In this document: positions 41,368 to 49,562 of the stretch, one piece after another
Layout: the number at the start of each line of letters is the position of its first letter
How positions within the stretch are numbered: position 1 is the stretch's first letter
Source of the DNA: Promineifilum sp.
GTDB taxonomy: Bacteria; Chloroflexota; Anaerolineae; Promineifilales; Promineifilaceae
Assembly (NCBI GenBank): GCA_020634335.1
Contig: JACKBY010000011.1
Coordinates: 1-64,000 of the forward strand
DNA: 64,000 bases
Reading direction: 5' to 3'
The notes under the pieces: generated by a model
What the model was told of the DNA's origin: nothing
The model's database searches: none
Seen by the model: only the letters and a program-made list of their open reading frames with translations
Program-made: the position numbers and the translations under genes

Positions 41368-42033
41368 ATGCGAGTGACGCTGGAAATTGGGCCGAAAGGC
41401 AAGAAGGTCGTGGCGGTAGCGCCGGACTGGCCCGGTCTCGCGCGCGGGGCCAAGACCGAGGAAGCGGCCGTTGAACGCTTGCTCGCCTACGTGCCACGTT
41501 ATGCCCCAGTGGCGAAGCTGGCCGGGTTGGAGTCCGCGTTGGCAACCGTACCCGTGGTCGAGGTGGTCGAGCGCTATCCGGGGACAGGTTCAACCGACTT
41601 CTGGGGCATCTCATTCGCGTTTTCGAGCATCGACCGGCAAGTCTTGTCGGACGAAGCGTTGGAACGTCAACTGAGGTTATTGCGGGCATCCTGGGCATTT
41701 TTCGACGAGGTGCGGGGGCGCGTGTCGGCCGAGTTGCGGCGGGGGCCGCGCGGTGGCGGGCGCGATCGGGACCAAATCGTCCGTCATATCTTTGCCAATG
41801 AGCAGGACTGGGCGAAGGGCCTCGGCGTGATCACACCTGATGAGGCGATGCTGACCGACGAGGGAATGAACGCGCATCGTGACGCCTATGGCAATGCCAT
41901 TCGAGCGTTTCACGCGCAGGGCAAAATGGCCCGCAAATGGCCGCTGCCTTACCTGATCCGGCACACGGCGTTTCACACGCTCGATCATGCCTGGGAAATG
42001 GAAGACAAGGATTTGACGGCCGGAGGAGGGTAA
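41368..42033 (+). CDS. Protein with HicB-like N-terminus and DinB-like helical domain
   Basis: This protein is 221 aa from ATG 41368, which has AAGGAG 11 nt upstream; the ATG at 41359 is only 2 nt from the SD, and a GTG at 41344 lies inside a repeat. Residues 1-55 (RVTLEIGPKGKKVVAVAPDW, PGLARGAKTEEAAVERLLAY) look like a HicB-type antitoxin fold. The C-terminal half has DinB-like features: RDRDQIVRHIFANEQDWAKG and LPYLIRHTAFHTLDHAWEME with His that could bind metal. I do not know a function. It is 96 nt from the oxidase gene, with repeat copy A between. Confidence 0.6.
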   Translation: MRVTLEIGPKGKKVVAVAPDWPGLARGAKTEEAAVERLLAYVPRYAPVAKLAGLESALATVPVVEVVERYPGTGSTDFWGISFAFSSIDRQVLSDEALERQLRLLRASWAFFDEVRGRVSAELRRGPRGGGRDRDQIVRHIFANEQDWAKGLGVITPDEAMLTDEGMNAHRDAYGNAIRAFHAQGKMARKWPLPYLIRHTAFHTLDHAWEMEDKDLTAGGG

Positions 42034-42128
42034 GACCGGGGGCCATCGTCTGTTTTGGCCGGTGGAAGTATAAATGATGCTGTCTTCGAGAATTACTGGT
42101 TCGTCGAGATAAAGGATCTATAAACAAG

Positions 42129-42974
42129 GTGCAGACATTAACGGGCAAAATCGCCCTGGTAACAGGGGCTTCCAGAGGTTTGGGCAAGGCGGTTGCTCTG
42201 GAGCTTGCTCAGGCTGGTGCATATGTCATCTGTACGGCTCGGAGCACAAGGGGTCACAGTACCCAGAGCGAGTTACCGGCCACGACGATTGATGACACAG
42301 TTGACGCGATCCGCGAAGCTGGAGGCAAGGCTGAGGCCATCCCGTGTGATCATACCGATATTGTAGCTGTAAAAGCACTCGTCGATCACATCGGAAAACA
42401 ACACGGCAAGCTGGACATCCTCGTGAATAATGCGTGGGGTGGGCATGATCCGCATGACGAGTCGGTGCGGGGTGAGGAAGTCTGGGAAGAGCCACTGGAC
42501 CAGTTCAGGCATATGCTTTTGGCAGGCCCGTACTCAGACTATATTACCAGTCTTTTGGTGCTCCAACATCTGATGGGGCCTGTGCAAAAGGGCCTCATTA
42601 TCACGACCACCTGGCACACGGCCGAACCGCCCATGTGGCTGCCTTATGAGGGGAGCAAGGCGGCTAAAAATCGTTTGGTCTATGTCCTGGGGTATCACCT
42701 GAAAGATAAGGGCATTCCGGTCATCGCCGTTGCTCCGGGATGGATGCGAACCGAGTTGATGTTCACGCATCACACGAAGGAAGAACTTGACGGACAGACC
42801 GAGACACCCCACTACGCGGCGCGCGGTATCGCGGCCTTAGCGAGCGACCCTGATGTGATGCGGTTCACCGGGCAACTCATGGACGTTAGCGAACTGGCTG
42901 ACATCTACGGCGTTACTGATTTGGACGGCTCGCAACCACGCTTGAATGCCAAACACTATCATCAGGAAGGGTAG
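42129..42974 (+). CDS. SDR family oxidoreductase (DHRS1-like), atypical active site
   Basis: This 281-aa protein starts at a GTG at 42129 (weak SD AAAGGAT). The cofactor motif TGASRGLG is normal. NNAW replaces NNAG, and the usual catalytic Ser region reads IITTTWHTAEP, giving Thr in place of Ser. The Y-x-x-x-K pair is kept (YEGSK). An insertion after beta-2 (STRGHSTQSELPATTIDDTV) matches DHRS1-type SDRs. The base composition looks lower in GC and the codon use less biased than its neighbours, which could mean transfer; I have not counted. It is flanked by CCACAGATT repeats. Substrate unknown. Confidence 0.85.
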   Translation: MQTLTGKIALVTGASRGLGKAVALELAQAGAYVICTARSTRGHSTQSELPATTIDDTVDAIREAGGKAEAIPCDHTDIVAVKALVDHIGKQHGKLDILVNNAWGGHDPHDESVRGEEVWEEPLDQFRHMLLAGPYSDYITSLLVLQHLMGPVQKGLIITTTWHTAEPPMWLPYEGSKAAKNRLVYVLGYHLKDKGIPVIAVAPGWMRTELMFTHHTKEELDGQTETPHYAARGIAALASDPDVMRFTGQLMDVSELADIYGVTDLDGSQPRLNAKHYHQEG

Positions 42975-42996
42975 GCCACGGTACCTTTCAAGAAAT

Positions 42997-43112
42997 GAAT
43001 CCACAGATTGAAGAATGGGGAAACCACAGATTACACAGATGACACAGATTAAGAATGTTGGTCTGTGAATCCCTTTCTTTAACTTGTGAAATCTGTGTCA
43101 TCTGTGGATTCT
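42997..43112. repeat. CCACAGATT palindromic repeat, copy B (long)
   Basis: GAATCCACAGA (42997-43007) and TCTGTGGATTC (43101-43111) are outer arms. Between them are internal copies of CCACAGATTACACAG and CTGTGTCATCTGTGG. The 115-nt unit can fold on itself and is located between the SDR and the convergent lipoprotein gene. Confidence 0.75.
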
Positions 43113-43146
43113 TTTCCTCGACCGCGGACGTGTCAGGTCTGGCCGA

Positions 43147-44592
43147 TCAGCGAACAGGATAGGGCACGACCTCGATCAGTACCGCGTTCTCGATCAGCCG
43201 CTCGGCCGTGCTGCCCGGCTGAGCCTCCAGCGTCCAAATTGCGTAGCGTCCTTCGCCGTAATCGACTCCGGCGATGAGTTTGGTGTCATCCTCACTCCAA
43301 CGCAGTTCGGAATCGTAAATGGCGTTTGGTATAGTCCCGGCGATCTGAGTTTCGCCGCTCTCCAGATCATAGATAGCCAGTGGTACGCCAGCATCGGTGG
43401 ACTTTTGGGAGAAGACCAGGCGACGACCGTCGTTTGACAAGGCCCAGTTGAGCGTTGAATGATATGCGCTTTGCTCCACGAGGGCGATCTCCTCACCGGT
43501 CACGGAGATGATACGTGGCCGTTCAGTCGCCAAGTGAAACAATTGCGGCCGGTCGGGCAACCAGTCCAGCCCACCAATGCCTTCGGGCATCAATTGATTG
43601 TCGGCGAGATCATAAACTCGGGTATGAGCGAGCAGGTACTGTCCATCCGGCGACCAGGACACCTCGTCGGCACTGTACCCTGCGGTAGAGGTCTCGCGTT
43701 GGGCCAGTTCGCGGGCCGGGCCGCCGCCGGCCGGCACAAGCCAGTAAGTGAACGTCAGGTCGGTCTGTACCTTCCCCGTCGGCTCATGTTGCACGCCGCT
43801 GACGGCGGCGATCCATTGGCCGTCGGGCGACCACTTGGCGTAGATGTCCCATAGGTCAGGGTGCTGGAAGATCGCTTGCGGCGTGGCTCCTGCGGCCGTG
43901 CTTATGGTAAAGAGTGTACCGTCCTCGACGTAGGTGATGGCATCACCGGCCGGACTCCAAGTGGCGATGACGCCGTCAGCAAACAGTTGCCGCGCCGCGC
44001 CTGTGGTCAGGTCGATGAGCCATGTGGGCGTGCCCGCGACCCCGTGCTCCGGGGAGCCGCGCGTGCCGGCCACGAGCAGGCTCTGCCCGTCGGGCGACAA
44101 CTGGGGGTTAGAGTCGGCGAAGAACATGCTGAAATCACTGAAGCCGTTATCCGGGCCGTAGAGCGTGTCGAACGCGGCCGAGTCGAACTGGGGCAGCGGC
44201 GGCAACGTGCGGAAGGCCCAGTGCGCCTGTCCGTTCGCATCGGTGACCGGAGTGGTATAGAGCAATAGCGTGCCGGCGATGGGGGCGGGCGGCGTCGGGC
44301 TGGGAGGTGCGGTGGCGGTGGGCGACGGCGCGGGTGTTGGTGTATCGGTCGGGGCAGGGGCGGATGGCGTAACCGTCACCGGCGCGGACGTCGCCGTTGT
44401 TGTCAATAGTGGGGTGGCGGTTGACGCGGTCGTGGTCGGTGCGATCGTGGCCATTGTAGAGCTTGCCACTGTTGTCGGCTCATTAATAATCGCTGTTGGT
44501 GATGCGCAACCTCCAAGGGCCAGCAGAACAAGCAACTGACTAACCTTCAAACACATCCCAAGAGATCGCCTTCTCGGTGCCTGGCTTTTCAT
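43147..44592 (-). CDS. TolB-like propeller lipoprotein next to an M23 peptidase gene
   Basis: This 481-aa lipoprotein starts at ATG 44592; ATG 44556 is an alternative closer to the signal peptide. The lipobox is LALGGC (Cys about 29). A Thr/Pro/Ser-rich linker (about 35-105) leads to a beta-propeller with TolB/PD40 units: NPQLSPDGQSLLVAG, ATWSPAGDAITYVEDG, AKWSPDGQWIAAVSG, VSWSPDGQYLLAHT, WALSNDGRRLVFSQ and LRWSEDDTKLIAGV. Propellers of this type bind proteins or glycans. It begins 88 nt after the stop of an M23 peptidase gene. Peptidase-then-lipoprotein is the same order as at 9469-13308. An immunity or surface-partner role is inference. Confidence 0.85.
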   Translation of the reverse strand: MKSQAPRRRSLGMCLKVSQLLVLLALGGCASPTAIINEPTTVASSTMATIAPTTTASTATPLLTTTATSAPVTVTPSAPAPTDTPTPAPSPTATAPPSPTPPAPIAGTLLLYTTPVTDANGQAHWAFRTLPPLPQFDSAAFDTLYGPDNGFSDFSMFFADSNPQLSPDGQSLLVAGTRGSPEHGVAGTPTWLIDLTTGAARQLFADGVIATWSPAGDAITYVEDGTLFTISTAAGATPQAIFQHPDLWDIYAKWSPDGQWIAAVSGVQHEPTGKVQTDLTFTYWLVPAGGGPARELAQRETSTAGYSADEVSWSPDGQYLLAHTRVYDLADNQLMPEGIGGLDWLPDRPQLFHLATERPRIISVTGEEIALVEQSAYHSTLNWALSNDGRRLVFSQKSTDAGVPLAIYDLESGETQIAGTIPNAIYDSELRWSEDDTKLIAGVDYGEGRYAIWTLEAQPGSTAERLIENAVLIEVVPYPVR

Positions 44593-44680
44593 AGGTCAAT
44601 TGTCCCTATTGCGAAAACCCAAATGGAGACAGCAGATCTACTGTCTCCATTCCGCTGCTACTATAGCAACGCTAGATTAC

Positions 44681-45475
44681 CTAATAACCCACTTTGGCGC
44701 ACTGCTCTGCGGTTCCGTCATCACGCATATCTTCCGGTACTGGATATGGATATCCGTTTGTGGCACTAGGTGTGAACCCATACATGCCTGTTAAATCCTC
44801 TGGGCCTGAACCCCACTGCACATGAAAGTGCAAGTGATATTGGGACGTGCCGGTATTGCCTGAAAGGCCAATCCCATTGCCGGTACTCAACCAGCTTCCA
44901 ACTTTGGTTGTGCTGTAGAACCCGTTGAGATGAGCATAGAACGCCTCTTTTCCACCTTGTGCTCTTATACGGATCAGATTTCCATACCCATAAATATCCC
45001 ATCCGGCAAACGTTACATTACCATATTTTGCATTGAATACCGGCGTGTTTTTTGGCATGAGGATGTCCACTGCAAGCGAGGCATAAGTTCCTTCGTCATC
45101 GTGCATCGAAGAACCACAATTTGCAGTGAACTGGTTGCCTCCATTGCTGCTCTTTTTGACCGGCGCTTGCCAAGTCGTGTTAAGACTCATGGTTCCTGGG
45201 CCAAATTCAGGCTGTTCATCAAGTCTCCACTCCAGTATATCCGCCTGTTGCAGCCCAGCCTCTATTTCCGCAACTTGCTCCAAGTCCATCGGTGTGAAGT
45301 TGCTCCCATATGCCTCGTTAAGATTGGCCGGTGCGTTCCGCCCAAACCGGAACGAACGTACCATCCGATCATAGACTGTCGCCAAAGGATCGGCACTGGG
45401 GATGTTTGTCCAGACGCTCCAGACAATGTTCTTGTGGGCGATGTTGGTGAATTGATAGGTGGTTAATGACGACAC
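44681..45475 (-). pseudogene. M23 (LytM) peptidase-domain protein, 5'-truncated
   Basis: The open stretch from GTG 45475 encodes 264 aa without a signal peptide. Coding-like sequence goes on upstream in the same frame (FRELRLNRAPAVREEGVSS) until a TAA at 45548, so the true 5' end has been lost. The N-terminal part (LTTYQFTNIAHKNIVWSVW, then DPLATVYDRMVRSF) resembles the end of a secreted beta domain. The peptidase has HDDEGTYASLAVDILMP (Zn His and Asp), TPVFNAKYGNV, YGNLIRI, FYAHLNGF and the HxH motif HLHFHVQW. So the catalytic residues look intact while export is lost. The lipoprotein at 43147-44592 follows. Confidence 0.75.
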
Positions 45476-45627
45476 CCCTTCCTCGCGTACGGCCGGGGCG
45501 CGATTGAGCCGAAGCTCCCTGAAGGGGACTTTGATCTGACACCCACATTATAATGGAAAATGGGGGGTAAGATGACCAAATACTCAACTTTTCCAAATTA
45601 ATCTGCTCGACAAGCGGGGTCAGCTAG

Positions 45628-45711
45628 ATGGCTGTTGGCTCCGGCGTGAGCGTGAATTCCGGCGACGCGACGGCCACTTCCATCGACGGCAACAAGATTG
45701 CATTCGTCTGA
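45628..45711 (+). pseudogene. 27-codon remnant of a plus-strand beta-propeller-type gene
   Basis: ATG 45628 to TGA 45709-45711 encodes MAVGSGVSVNSGDATATSID, then GNKIAFV. DGNKIAFV is a typical TolB/PD40 strand. It has no SD and nothing upstream. It looks like the decayed end of another propeller protein in this gene-loss zone. Confidence 0.3.
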
Positions 45712-45749
45712 ATCTACATGATTTGCGCGTTCTGTAGTTCCCCTTCTTC

Positions 45750-45775
45750 AATCTGTGTAATCTGTGGATTCTTTT
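45750..45775. repeat. CCACAGATT repeat, copy C (half)
   Basis: AATCTGTGTAATCTGTGGATTC is one arm of the palindrome seen at 41282 and 42997. A second GGTGGATTCC follows at 45781. It sits in the upstream region of the solute-binding lipoprotein gene. Confidence 0.65.
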
Positions 45776-45820
45776 AAATCGGTGGATTCCCCCACTACCT
45801 ACCGCTATACTTCATGCTCA

Positions 45821-48250
45821 ATGAGGTTTTTAATCACGTTTTACCATCAAGCGACGGCCTTGCTACTCATGGGAGCGCTGCTGGCCCTGGCCGCCTGCGC
45901 CGACGGCGGCGAGCCGGCGGCCGTCGCCACCCGCACCCCCACCCCGCGCCCCACGGCCGACCTGCCCGTCGACGCCGCCGGCGACCTGCTGGTCATCGCC
46001 ACCGACGCCCCCCTGCCGCCCTTCGCCGACTTCGACCCCTTCGGCAACGTCGTCGGCTTCAATAATGCCGTCGTCGAGCGCATCGCCTCCCGCGCCGGGC
46101 TGGATTACGAATTCGTCGTCACCCCCAGCGACGGCGTACTCGACAACATCGCCGCCGGCTCGGCCCGCGACTTCGACGCCGTCATGTCGGCGCTGCTCAT
46201 CCCCGACACACCGCCCGCAGGCATCGCCTTCACCCACCCCTACCTCGAAGTCGGCCAGGTGCTCATGGTGCTGGTCGACGACAAGACGATCAATGGCGCG
46301 GCCGACATCCGGCCAGGCACGACCGTGGGGGTGCTGGCCGACAGCGCCGGGCTGGACGCGGCCGCCGCCCTGGGCATCGCCGACTCCGACCTGTTCGCCA
46401 CCTATGACAAGCCCTCGCAACTGCTGCAAGCGCTCATCGACGAGGTGGTCGACGTGATCATTCTCGACAGCTACGTCGCCGATTACTTCGCGAGCAACTT
46501 CCCGGAGCAGGTGCGCGTCACCGGCGGCGACGGGCGCGCGGCCTGGCTCGACGAACGCGCCTACGGCATTGCCGTGGCCGCCGACAATACGCGCTTGCTC
46601 GACACGCTCAACGGGGCCATCGACAGCCTGCGCGACGACGGCGAGTTGGCCCAGATGACCATCGCCTGGCTCATCTCCGAACCCGACCCGGCGACGGCCG
46701 TCAACCCCGGCGAGTCGCGTGTCGGCACGCCCGCCACCGAACTCTACATTGGCGTCGTCGGCCAATTTTCGGACATGGACCCGGCCTCGTTGACGACGGA
46801 CTTCATCGGCTGGGAGATTAAGACCAACACGATGAGTGGCCTCTACCGCTTCAACCCCGACAACGAGCTGGAACCGCTGCTGGCCGCCGCGCTGCCCACC
46901 ATCTCCGAAGACAAGCTGGAGTACACCATTCCCCTGCGCACAGGTCTACGCTTCCCCGACGGCTCCGACTTCACAGCCGACGACGTCAAGTGGTCGCTCA
47001 ACCGCGCCGCCGGTCTGGGCAATTTCCTGGTCAATTCCTATCTCAAGGACAGCAACGGCGACAACTTCGCCGATGAGGATGCCGTGCAGGTGATGGACCC
47101 GGCCACGGTGAAGATCATCCTGAAGGAGCCGACCGGCTACTTCCCGGCCATCCTGGCCGCGCCGCCCTTCTTCCCCATCAGCAGCGACTGCTACGCCGAG
47201 GCCGGCGACCCCGGCAGCACCTGCGGGGCCATCGGCCCCTACACTATCGCCAGTTGGGACCTGGACGACCGCATGCGCCTGCGGGCCAATCCCGATTGGC
47301 CCGGCGAGCCAAAACCGGCCTTCGAGAACATCACCGTTAAGTTCTACGGCGATGCCGGCTCGATGCGCCGCTCGTTGACCGAGTTTCGCTCCGTCGATCT
47401 GGCCTGGACGGGGCTGCCGTTTCCGGACATGGTCGATCTGACGGCGCTCGACGCCAACGGCGATGGCGAACCCGACTACCGCGGCTGGACGGGAACCCCT
47501 ACGTTTAAGAGCTACATCATCTTTGAACAGGCGACCGAGCCATGGAACAGCGAGCGGGTGCGCCAGGCGGCCGCCCTGGCCGTCGACCGCGAGGCACTGG
47601 CGGCCGTCTTCGGTGGGGCGCGACTGCCCCTGTTCAGCCCCGTGCCCGATGCCATCCCCGGCCACACGAGCACCATGCCCGCCCGCGACCTGGACGCCGC
47701 CCGCGAGCTGCTGCGCGTTGAGGGCTACACGGAAGCTACCAAGCTGTCGATCACTCTGTGGTACGTCAACGACGGCCGCTATAGCGCCAACGAAGAGGCC
47801 TACGCCACGGCCATCAAGGCTCAGTTAGAGGAGACGGGCGTGTTCCAGGTGGAACTGGCCGGCGCGGGCTGGGACGAGATTCGCCTGCAAATCTCGCAGT
47901 GCGGCCTGCCCGCATATCTGCTGGGCTGGCCCTCGCCCGGACAACCGACCAGCTACCTGGACGTGTCCAGTTGGACCGACTTCTTCGTCATCAATACCGA
48001 CCGCGTTTTCTGTTCCAATTACGAGAGCGAGCGAATGACGAATCTCGTTGCCGACGCGCGGGCCGAGGTGGAGGAAGGGGCGCGGCTGGAGCTATACGGC
48101 CGCATCCAGACGCTATGGGCCGCCGAGTTGCCCACGCTGCCGCTGACGCAGGAGCCGCGCCGCGCCGTCTCGCTGCCAACCATCGACGGCGTGCGCATCG
48201 ACGCACTGGGATTAATGCACTACGAATGGCTGACGAAAGCTGGGGAATAA
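45821..48250 (+). CDS. Lipoprotein fusing an amino-acid-type (SBP_bac_3) and an oligopeptide-type (SBP_bac_5) solute-binding domain
   Basis: This 809-aa protein starts at ATG 45821 (MRFLITFYHQ); the frame is open 19 codons further up through a repeat. The lipobox is LALAAC (Cys about 26), followed by a TRTPTPRPT linker. Domain 1 (about 50-290) is an SBP_bac_3 fold: LLVIATDAPLPPFADFDPFG, VVGFNNAVVERIASRAGLDY, DAVMSALLIPDTPPAGIAFT. Domain 2 (about 310-805) is an SBP_bac_5 fold: NTMSGLYRFNPDNELEPLLA, YTIPLRTGLRFPDGSDFTAD, DVKWSLNRA, IGPYTIASW, VRQAAALAVDREALAAVFGG and LLGWPSPGQPTSYLDV. The two families normally serve different transporters. No permease or ATPase gene is near. Confidence 0.88.
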   Translation: MRFLITFYHQATALLLMGALLALAACADGGEPAAVATRTPTPRPTADLPVDAAGDLLVIATDAPLPPFADFDPFGNVVGFNNAVVERIASRAGLDYEFVVTPSDGVLDNIAAGSARDFDAVMSALLIPDTPPAGIAFTHPYLEVGQVLMVLVDDKTINGAADIRPGTTVGVLADSAGLDAAAALGIADSDLFATYDKPSQLLQALIDEVVDVIILDSYVADYFASNFPEQVRVTGGDGRAAWLDERAYGIAVAADNTRLLDTLNGAIDSLRDDGELAQMTIAWLISEPDPATAVNPGESRVGTPATELYIGVVGQFSDMDPASLTTDFIGWEIKTNTMSGLYRFNPDNELEPLLAAALPTISEDKLEYTIPLRTGLRFPDGSDFTADDVKWSLNRAAGLGNFLVNSYLKDSNGDNFADEDAVQVMDPATVKIILKEPTGYFPAILAAPPFFPISSDCYAEAGDPGSTCGAIGPYTIASWDLDDRMRLRANPDWPGEPKPAFENITVKFYGDAGSMRRSLTEFRSVDLAWTGLPFPDMVDLTALDANGDGEPDYRGWTGTPTFKSYIIFEQATEPWNSERVRQAAALAVDREALAAVFGGARLPLFSPVPDAIPGHTSTMPARDLDAARELLRVEGYTEATKLSITLWYVNDGRYSANEEAYATAIKAQLEETGVFQVELAGAGWDEIRLQISQCGLPAYLLGWPSPGQPTSYLDVSSWTDFFVINTDRVFCSNYESERMTNLVADARAEVEEGARLELYGRIQTLWAAELPTLPLTQEPRRAVSLPTIDGVRIDALGLMHYEWLTKAGE

Positions 48251-48295
48251 CCAGTGGGTTAGTAGGTCAGTGGGTCAGTGAATCAGCATCCGTTC
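48250..48295. repeat. AGTGGTCAGT-type dispersed repeat
   Basis: CCAGTGGGTTAGTAGGTCAG and the following TGGGTCAGTGAATCAGC fill the 58-bp gap between the convergent SBP lipoprotein and plsY. Same family as 24135 and 16862. Confidence 0.65.
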
Positions 48296-48308
48296 GCTGA
48301 ACCCTGAT

Positions 48309-48974
48309 CTACTGCTTCGCCTCTTGTTGCGCGCGGCGCTTGGCGCGGCGGCCGACGAGACGTTCGGTGCCGTTCATGACGCGCTTGATATTCGGCCGCA
48401 GGGCCCAGGTCACCACTAGCCCGGCGACAATGCTCCCCGCCAGATAGGCCAACGTCACATCAATGCCGGCGAAATAACGGTAAGCGAAGATGATGATCGT
48501 CACGGCGGCCATTGAAAGCGAGGCGACCGAGGCCATGCCCACGAAGTAGAGCATACCGCTCATGACCAGGAAAGCGATGGGCACTATCCACAACCAGATG
48601 GCCGACGACCAGCCGACGTTCGGCCCCGTCCCCGCGCCGCCGCCGAACTTGAGGAAGATCGACCAGTTGTGTCCGACGACCGACAGCACACCGGCCGTAG
48701 CCTGGGCCCAGGGCAACAGCGCCGGCCCCAGCGCGTCGCCAAACAGCCAGGTCGTGAGCCAGACCGCCGCCGCCCCTTTCAGCACGTCGCTAAACGAGGT
48801 GAGCACGCCGACGCCCAAACCGGCGGCGCGCAATGAGTTGGTGCCGCCGGTGCGGCCGCTGCCGATGGTACGCAAATCCTCCCCCTTGAACAGGCGGACG
48901 TAGAGGTAGCCGAAAGGGATAGACCCGCACAAATAGCCGACAAGCCCGGCCAAAATAAAATAAAGAATCTGCAT
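48309..48974 (-). CDS. plsY: Glycerol-3-phosphate acyltransferase PlsY
   Basis: This 221-aa membrane enzyme moves the acyl group from acyl-phosphate (made by PlsX) to glycerol-3-phosphate. ATG 48974 has GGGAG 10 nt upstream; TTG 48983 would be too close to it. Motifs: GYLCGSIPFGYL, then SGRTGGTNSLRAAG (usual SGN-x-GATN) and GHNWSIFLKFGGGAGTGP. In the last, typical PlsY has GGKG, but here Lys is replaced (GGAG). Five membrane segments are visible. The loss of that Lys makes it a variant PlsY, possibly with changed activity. It completes the PlsX-PlsY route with 28074-29078. Confidence 0.85.
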   Translation of the reverse strand: MQILYFILAGLVGYLCGSIPFGYLYVRLFKGEDLRTIGSGRTGGTNSLRAAGLGVGVLTSFSDVLKGAAAVWLTTWLFGDALGPALLPWAQATAGVLSVVGHNWSIFLKFGGGAGTGPNVGWSSAIWLWIVPIAFLVMSGMLYFVGMASVASLSMAAVTIIIFAYRYFAGIDVTLAYLAGSIVAGLVVTWALRPNIKRVMNGTERLVGRRAKRRAQQEAKQ

Positions 48975-49053
48975 CGTCAACAAGCTCCCTCAAGTGGGGT
49001 TAGTGGTTACACTATTAAAACACGCCCGCGGCCGAATGGTTGCACGCCCGGCG

Positions 49054-49461
49054 TCAGGAACCGCGCCCCACGGCAATTTCAGTCGCCAAGCCATCCTGAA
49101 GCATGAACGCGCGCACGGCCGGCTGCTCCGGGTCGGCCAATGAGATAATAATGTAGGCTGTGTCCGGATAGTAGGCCTGCCGGCGGTCGGTCGGCGACGG
49201 CCATGCGGGGCCGTGCGGATGGGAATGGTAGATCGCCAGCAACTCCTCGCCCGCGGCCTCCATATCGAGCATCGCCTGCACCTGTTGCCGTGGCTCCATC
49301 TCGTAGGCCACGGGGCTATGCAGGACGTTTTCGACCGGATAGAGTCGTATGGCGCGCCCCGCCCGCCCCCCCACCAGCCCGCAAGCCTCCTCCGGTGCGT
49401 GGGCAACCACGTGAGTGATCATTTCCTCGGTTAGCGCGTCGGACAGGACGATCTCATTCAT
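49054..49461 (-). CDS. JAMM/MPN+ (M67) metallopeptidase
   Basis: This 135-aa protein starts at ATG 49461. The JAMM motif is complete: E24 or E25 in PEEACGLVGG, H79 and H81 in YHSHPHGPAWPS, S89 and D92. Stand-alone bacterial JAMM proteins of this size cleave after the C-terminal Gly-Gly of ubiquitin-like sulfur carriers such as ThiS/MoaD or of CysO-cysteine. No such carrier or E1-like gene is near, so the target is unknown. It lies between plsY (70 nt downstream) and the cupredoxin terminator. Confidence 0.9.
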   Translation of the reverse strand: MNEIVLSDALTEEMITHVVAHAPEEACGLVGGRAGRAIRLYPVENVLHSPVAYEMEPRQQVQAMLDMEAAGEELLAIYHSHPHGPAWPSPTDRRQAYYPDTAYIIISLADPEQPAVRAFMLQDGLATEIAVGRGS

Positions 49462-49506
49462 GGGCAGCCATCCGGAATGGTAGCCAGAGATGATACTGAA
49501 TGCAAA

Positions 49507-49530
49507 CGGGCCGCACTCACGTGCGGCCCG
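49507..49530 (-). terminator. Terminator of the cupredoxin gene
   Basis: CGGGCCGCAC (49507-49516) and GTGCGGCCCG (49521-49530) form a perfect 10-bp stem with a TCAC loop. On the minus strand it is followed by TTTGCATT. It lies 33 nt after the cupredoxin stop codon. The short T-run makes it a moderate terminator. Confidence 0.7.
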
Positions 49531-49562
49531 TCGAACGAATCAGATGAGCGTACCTTCGGCCG

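Noticed and set aside
45369..45596. A 75-codon minus-strand gene upstream of the M23 gene
   Set aside because: It overlaps the better-supported M23 frame and has no family signal.
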